Below, one piece after another: positions 6,800 through 10,008 of a DNA stretch of 10,008 nucleotides. The stretch spans positions 1 through 10,008 of the forward strand of contig JAOUJL010000042.1 in assembly GCA_029883255.1 (NCBI GenBank), given 5' to 3'. Position 1 is the first letter of the stretch; each line of letters opens with the position of its first letter. The notes below the pieces were generated by a model. The model saw nothing but the letters and a program-made list of their open reading frames with translations. It ran no database searches and was not told the DNA's origin. The translations under genes and the position numbers were made by a program. This DNA is from Candidatus Bathyarchaeota archaeon (GTDB lineage Archaea; Thermoproteota; Bathyarchaeia; Bathyarchaeales; Bathyarchaeaceae).

Positions 6800-7469
6800 T
6801 GTAATGCCCAATTAGGTGTTTTGAGAAGAATTTTTCAAAGGCCTTTTCAATTTTTGAGAGAAAAATGTTGTACACTATTTTTGGCTTGGTATACAGCTGC
6901 TGTGCGGTTACAACATCCAGAATTTCTAACTTATGCATTCTAAACAGCTTGAATAAATTTGAAGTTTCTTCGAAGTGTGGCGTCACCTTAAACTTTGCAT
7001 ACTCTCTCAAATGGTCAGGACTTTGGTAAGGTTTTTCAGAAATCCTCTTTGCTTTATAAGCAAACCACAGAATTATTGTTTGCGGAAGACTAAGAGACGG
7101 AATTGAAATTACGGCTTTTCCTCCCCTAGTTAAAACTCTGCCAATTTCAGAAATCATTTCCTCAGGATTTACAAGGTGTTCCAATACTTCTGTACAAATA
7201 ATCAGATCAAAGGATTCATCCCTGAATGGGGCACCTGAACCGCTTGCACATATCAAACTAGCACCGGGTAGATCTTGTGAAACCTTCTTGAGAACACTGA
7301 TATTGATGTCCATCCCAATGTAATTGCTAAAATATTTTTGAAAAGTGTATGGGTTTTCGCCGCATCCTATGTCCAGAGCAAGGCCCCCACGAGGACTATT
7401 TTTAGCCATGGATAACGTTGCACTGTAATAGGGTTTCTCAACGTTCTTCCCGATGTTTGGCATTGGCAT
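6768..7469 (-). CDS. SAM-dependent class I methyltransferase (Methyltransf_11-like)
   Basis: Soluble Rossmann-fold methyltransferase of about 233 residues. Counting from the GTG at 7472, motif I is LALDIGCGEN (31-40), the acidic residue binding the ribose of SAM is in YIGMDIN (51-57), the adenine-binding stretch is ASGSGAPFRDESFDLIICTEVLEHL (76-100), and the strand after it is LTRGGKAVISIPS. The C-terminal 100 residues, with a hydrophobic stretch IILWFAYKA and a basic tail, probably hold acceptor specificity. Starts at GTG 7472, ATG 7469 or ATG 7463 are all possible; ATG 7469 lies 7 nt after a GAG core. Between glycosyltransferase and flippase genes, a role in O-methylating a sugar is likely, but the substrate is unknown. 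Its promoter would lie inside the decayed dehydrogenase remnant. Confidence 0.85.
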   Translation of the reverse strand: MPMPNIGKNVEKPYYSATLSMAKNSPRGGLALDIGCGENPYTFQKYFSNYIGMDINISVLKKVSQDLPGASLICASGSGAPFRDESFDLIICTEVLEHLVNPEEMISEIGRVLTRGGKAVISIPSLSLPQTIILWFAYKAKRISEKPYQSPDHLREYAKFKVTPHFEETSNLFKLFRMHKLEILDVVTAQQLYTKPKIVYNIFLSKIEKAFEKFFSKHLIGHYTILEVGKKQS

Positions 7470-7485
7470 CACATATCTCGCATAT

Positions 7486-7753
7486 CTACATCAGCATCAC
7501 GCATACCGGAACATAAATATGACTAACGTTCCCCCTTCTCCTGACTTTTTCAACCTCATTCCAAACACGTTCATCTTTAATTTCTTCTTCTCTCTTTTCA
7601 TTAGATTCCAAAATTGGCCTTAAAAATCCTCAATCATAACTCTTCAAAAGTAACTCGACTTTTTGGAATTAGGCAATGTTCACCAATCACGCCTGGACAA
7701 ATTACAGGCCTGTCAAGTAAAACACGTTGGGTATGTGTACGCGTGTCTTCTAA
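7486..7753 (-). pseudogene. Decayed relative of the compact dehydrogenase at 646-1512
   Basis: The minus strand encodes two out-of-frame pieces of the same protein family. Piece 1 (7753 down to the stop at 7636-7634) reads LEDTRTHTQRVLLDRPVICP then GVIGEHCLIP, against LEDDHRVRFDRPIHFPGVIGGHCLIP in the intact gene. Piece 2 (7605 down to the stop at 7488-7486) begins SNEKREEEIKD, against SNEKRKEEIKD, then continues for 28 codons with fading similarity. The distance between the two shared blocks is 57 nt in the intact gene (1324-1380) and 58 nt here (7663-7606), so the copies are collinear with a net 1-nt shift. Across PGVIGxHCLIP 10 of 11 residues agree, but only about 25 of 33 bases. No Rossmann half can be recognised further upstream. 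The intact N-terminal two thirds has been lost. Confidence 0.75.
7512..7520 (-). promoter_or_regulatory. Weak TATA-like motif before the methyltransferase
   Basis: On the minus strand this reads ATATTTATG. It is about 48 nt before ATG 7469, which would give a leader of roughly 20 nt. It lies within the decayed dehydrogenase remnant, so it may be leftover coding sequence instead. Confidence 0.2.
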
Positions 7754-7815
7754 TACGTGACCCCGCGCGTGAATAGATATGTTAAAATGATAGAAAAAAA
7801 GAAGGAGAGAAAACT

Positions 7816-7872
7816 ATGTTTTGTTGGTCAGGATTATTATTGCGGAATCTTGCGCGCGCGCATAACACCTAA
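7816..7872 (+). CDS. Possible 18-residue small ORF with strong ribosome-binding site
   Basis: ATG at 7816 follows AAGGAGAG (7802-7809) by 6 nt, the best Shine-Dalgarno match in the window. The frame reads MFCWSGLLLRNLARAHNT and stops at 7870-7872. It ends 57 nt before the flippase GTG and overlaps the GC palindrome. The peptide has no known signature. It may be a leader peptide, a chance match, or the start of a gene that has been lost. Confidence 0.2.
   Translation: MFCWSGLLLRNLARAHNT
7851..7862. repeat. 12-bp alternating GC palindrome
   Basis: TGCGCGCGCGCA is a perfect palindrome of alternating purine and pyrimidine, unusual in this AT-rich intergenic context and about 17 nt upstream of the TATA-like box. 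It could be a protein-binding site or a Z-DNA-prone patch; nothing in the sequence decides. Confidence 0.35.
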
Positions 7873-7878
7873 CATCTC

Positions 7879-7886
7879 TTATATAC
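7879..7886 (+). promoter_or_regulatory. Candidate archaeal TATA box for the flippase
   Basis: TTATATAC closely matches the archaeal box A. A start of transcription about 25 nt downstream, near 7908, would leave a leader of 20-30 nt before the flippase start codons at 7930 (GTG) and 7939 (ATG). The spacing supports it, but no clear upstream BRE is seen. Confidence 0.5.
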
Positions 7887-7929
7887 TTCTCAACGAAAAT
7901 CGATAACGAAGCCTCATTAAGCGGTAAGC

Positions 7930-9435
7930 GTGGATTGCATGACAAAGAGTGAGATTCGGCTTAGATACTCTGGATTAATCGTATTTGCATCTAAGCTTCT
8001 AAGCGTTGCAACTGGAATTGCCTTCGTTCTCATGATCACTAGAACCGTCTCCGAAGTGGAGTTTGGAATCTGGGGAAACATCAGCGACGTTTCCAGCTAC
8101 TTCGTCCTACTCGCCGCCGTCCTCCCCTTCTGGACAACCCGCTTCGTAGCTAGAAACTATGCTGGATCAGCTAGGACAGGGCTTGTTGCCAACATATTCA
8201 TATCCGTAGCATCAGCCTCCATCTATCTCGCATTACTCCCAATAATTCTATTAGCCTTACAAATCGGCGCCGCCTACACAATTCTATACACCGTCATATC
8301 AATCGAAATACTTGAACTATACACTATATCCGCACTAGAAGCAGTCTTACTCGCCAAGCAGCCACAAGCCATAGGATATGGCCTACTCATATACGAAGTG
8401 TGCAAGGTAATTCTCGGCTTAATATTAATAATACAACTCAGACTAGGCTTGCTGGGAGCAATTTACAGCATGATCAGCTCATACGTTATCCAAATCGTAT
8501 TCTACACGAAACTCACCGCCAAAGAACTCAAGGAAAGCGTCAAATGGACCTACCTAAGAGAGTGGCTTAAAGCATCCCTAATCAACATCTACAACATAGT
8601 TGGCAACAATATCGCCACATTTACGTTAATCTTCCTATTCATTTACGGAGAGTCAGCGCGATCTTATTATGGAGCAGCCGTCACCATAGCCAGCGTCGTA
8701 GCCTATTCAACTTTTCTGGCATACGCCCTATACCCCAAACTGCTTTCTGAAAGCAACACCAAAGACGTATCAACCTCGCTTAAAATCGTCCTAATGTTCG
8801 CTATACCAATGACCACGGGAGCCATGGTCCTGTCCGACTCTTACCTGACGATATTAGGGTTGGTCTATCGCGACGCAATACCTGTTCTCCTCCTCTTGGC
8901 AATAAGTGCTCTATGCTCAAGCCTATCACAAGTCTTCAACACGGTTGTGATGGGAACCGAAAGACTTGACGCTAAAGCAAAGATCCCGTTCAGGGAGCTC
9001 ACAAAAAGCCGAATATTTCAAATTTTCACTCTACCCTACATTCAATCAGCAATAACCCTGCCGACAACGTTTTTCGCCCTTTTCTACGTCGCAAAAACCC
9101 AGTTAGAGGCGGCTACATACCTCGCCCTGATCAGTCTGGTCGTTGGCGTAGCCATGCTTGTATGCAGATACATTATTGCACGCAAATGCCTAACCTTCAA
9201 CTTCCCATGGAAAAACGTCGCCAAGTATATAATCGCCTCAGCAGTTATGGCAGCCCCACTTTTAGCAATTCCACACCCAACAAGACTATTGCTGACTTTA
9301 GGCTTCACCTTTCTAGGAGGAATCATCTACTTTGGCATACTAGCTACAATCGACCAAGAGGCCAGAGAACTAACAAAATCGATCTTGAACGAGACCAAGT
9401 CCAAGTTACGCATAAGATTACCCGCGCGCAGGTGA
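7930..9435 (+). CDS. Wzx-like lipid-linked oligosaccharide flippase (MOP superfamily, PST type)
   Basis: Polytopic membrane protein expected to move the lipid-linked glycan across the cytoplasmic membrane. It has 501 residues with about 12-13 hydrophobic segments; clear ones include 14-36, 54-68, 86-112, 114-142, 158-192, 218-240, 246-268, 285-310, 316-340, 370-388, 394-416, 432-447 and 452-473. The opening, a short charged start followed by YSGLIVFASKLLSVATGIAFV and then RTVSEVEFGIWG, is typical of this family. The C-terminus is basic and cytoplasmic in prediction. GTG 7930 and ATG 7939 (MTKSEIRL) are both possible; the second resembles the usual beginning better. Third positions are rich in C and A (ATC, ATA, CTC, GCC), unlike the G/T-rich gene at 646-1512, which suggests separate origins. 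It has its own likely promoter. An O-antigen ligase or polymerase is less likely given the paired-helix layout. Confidence 0.88.
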   Translation: MDCMTKSEIRLRYSGLIVFASKLLSVATGIAFVLMITRTVSEVEFGIWGNISDVSSYFVLLAAVLPFWTTRFVARNYAGSARTGLVANIFISVASASIYLALLPIILLALQIGAAYTILYTVISIEILELYTISALEAVLLAKQPQAIGYGLLIYEVCKVILGLILIIQLRLGLLGAIYSMISSYVIQIVFYTKLTAKELKESVKWTYLREWLKASLINIYNIVGNNIATFTLIFLFIYGESARSYYGAAVTIASVVAYSTFLAYALYPKLLSESNTKDVSTSLKIVLMFAIPMTTGAMVLSDSYLTILGLVYRDAIPVLLLLAISALCSSLSQVFNTVVMGTERLDAKAKIPFRELTKSRIFQIFTLPYIQSAITLPTTFFALFYVAKTQLEAATYLALISLVVGVAMLVCRYIIARKCLTFNFPWKNVAKYIIASAVMAAPLLAIPHPTRLLLTLGFTFLGGIIYFGILATIDQEARELTKSILNETKSKLRIRLPARR

Positions 9436-9440
9436 TCACC
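9431..9440. repeat. GGTGATCACC palindrome over the flippase stop codon
   Basis: Perfect 10-bp palindrome that includes the TGA stop at 9433-9435. A partial second copy, TGATCAC, lies at 9493-9499. It also resembles a Shine-Dalgarno core, but no start codon with an open frame of note follows, so it may be coincidental. Confidence 0.25.
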
Positions 9441-9473
9441 ATAGGAATGGTTCTTGCCACGCGCACATTACAA

Positions 9474-9494
9474 TGTTTTGTTTAGCTTTGTTTG
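9474..9494 (+). terminator. T-rich stretch after the flippase, possible terminator
   Basis: Three short T-runs (TTTTG, TTTAG, TTTG) within about 20 bases, 40 nt after the flippase stop, with no stem-loop. Archaeal termination often uses such T-rich tracts; the match is weak. Confidence 0.3.
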
Positions 9495-9504
9495 ATCACG
9501 AGTT

Positions 9505-9513
9505 AAAAAAAAA
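9505..9513 (-). terminator. Oligo-T terminator of the secreted-protein gene
   Basis: Nine consecutive A on the plus strand, so nine T on the minus strand, starting 8 nt after the TAA stop at 9524-9522. There is no stem before it, which fits archaeal intrinsic termination. Confidence 0.6.
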
Positions 9514-9521
9514 GGCCATGT

Positions 9522-10007
9522 TTACTGAGTGAAAGTGGCGTTAACAACCTTGTCGCCATCCATAATCAAAAGAGTTGGATTCTCGCCACCACTCAAATCT
9601 TCACCCCACTCAAAGAAGACCCAACCCGAATCAGGAACAGCAGTCAACTCAACAACGTCACCGTAATAGTAGGGCCCAGTGTTGTTTAAACTCACTGAAC
9701 CGCTACCCTCAACTTTAATCGCCAAAGTGACATCATATTTGATTTTGTATACACAGACAAGAGGTACTGCGCCGCCGTACTGTCTGACCTGGCCAGCTGT
9801 TTGTGAGAAATATGCCGCCTCAAAATGTTCTATTAGAATCGTTGAATAACCTTGAAGCGTTACTTCTTTTCCATATTGCATCAATTTGTATATGACTGTG
9901 CTGTTTCCCTTCTCATTCGGTACCAGTTCATCAGATGATTGAGAACCATCTCCGTTTATATCCACCCAATCTGCTCCAAGGGTGTAGTTTCCGAAGGAAT
10001 CGTCGTC
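9522..10007 (-). CDS. C-terminal part of a large secreted protein with EF-hand-like loop and InlB-type repeat (5' end outside window)
   Basis: The frame stays open to the window edge (residues DDSFGNYTLGADWVDINGDG), so GTG at 9965 is an internal Val and not a start. Codons 9962-9927 spell DINGDGSQSSDE, a complete calcium-binding loop pattern (D-x-N-x-D-G-S-x-S-x-x-E) as in dockerin and other EF-hand-like modules. A beta-rich segment follows (TVIYKLMQYGKEVTLQGYST and beyond). The last 65 residues, from LAIKVEGSGSVSL through GDVVELTAVPDSGWVFFEW to KVVNATFTQ, match the divergent InlB B-repeat (Flg_new_2 type) seen at the ends of large surface proteins. No membrane anchor follows, so attachment must be elsewhere or absent. 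Its place next to a glycan-export locus suggests a cell-surface protein that might itself be glycosylated; that is inference. A T9 terminator follows. Confidence 0.8.
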   Translation of the reverse strand, partial: DDDSFGNYTLGADWVDINGDGSQSSDELVPNEKGNSTVIYKLMQYGKEVTLQGYSTILIEHFEAAYFSQTAGQVRQYGGAVPLVCVYKIKYDVTLAIKVEGSGSVSLNNTGPYYYGDVVELTAVPDSGWVFFEWGEDLSGGENPTLLIMDGDKVVNATFTQ

Positions 10008-10008
10008 T

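Larger units (their letters stand above)
7754..7929. other. Flippase upstream region
   Basis: No conserved gene is seen. The stretch carries a short plus-strand frame with a strong ribosome-binding site (7816-7872), an alternating GC palindrome (7851-7862) and a TATA-like box (7879-7886). Its left part may be older remains of the dehydrogenase copy, but similarity is no longer convincing beyond about 7753. Confidence 0.4.

Noticed and set aside
9084..9326. 80-codon minus-strand frame inside the flippase
   Set aside because: Antisense to transmembrane segments of the flippase; no start signal or family signature.
9162..9485. 107-codon plus-strand frame overlapping the flippase 3' end
   Set aside because: Lies out of frame within the flippase, whose membrane segments continue through this region; the shadow has no protein-like features.

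Overview
The window is a stretch of a surface-glycan (N-glycan, S-layer or exopolysaccharide) biosynthesis locus. It most likely comes from an archaeon. Pointers are frequent GTG and TTG starts, weak or absent Shine-Dalgarno sites, TATA-like boxes at the expected distance from starts, an oligo-T terminator without a stem, heavy use of AGA/AGG/ATA codons, and a large InlB-repeat secreted protein next door. A TACK-type or methanogen-like archaeon is my inference; no rRNA or marker gene is present to prove it.

Layout, left to right. Positions 1-5110 form a plus-strand block of nucleotide-sugar genes: the C-terminal part of a left-handed beta-helix N-acetyltransferase (cut by the window edge), a compact 288-residue relative of UDP-sugar 6-dehydrogenases, an extended-SDR epimerase/dehydratase, a DegT-type PLP aminotransferase that overlaps the SDR by 4 nt, and a UDP-GlcNAc 2-epimerase-family enzyme. 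On the minus strand follow a GT4-type glycosyltransferase (5073-6356), convergent with the epimerase, and a class I methyltransferase (6768-7469). Then a plus-strand Wzx-like flippase (7930-9435) and, on the minus strand, the 3' end of a large secreted protein with an EF-hand-like loop and an InlB-type repeat (9522-10008).

Acting together, acetyltransferase, aminotransferase and 2-epimerase are the enzyme types that make diacetamido-uronic acid sugars (UDP-GlcNAc3NAcA / UDP-ManNAc3NAcA, the Wbp/Wlb route). The SDR would make or modify another sugar, the GT4 enzyme would add sugars to the lipid carrier, the methyltransferase may decorate the glycan, and the flippase would export the lipid-linked product. 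The 3-oxidase (WbpB type) of that route is not in the window, and the dehydrogenase homologue here is not a canonical 6-dehydrogenase.

The least expected content is in the gaps. The gap at 7473-7929 holds a decayed minus-strand relative of the compact dehydrogenase encoded at 646-1512, collinear with it and broken by a net 1-nt shift and stops. The gap at 6357-6767 holds what looks like a decayed plus-strand family 2 glycosyltransferase tail, again with frameshifts. Together with clear differences in codon use between neighbouring genes, this shows a locus that gains, loses and reshuffles glycan genes. I found no CRISPR array, tRNA, rRNA or insertion sequence.
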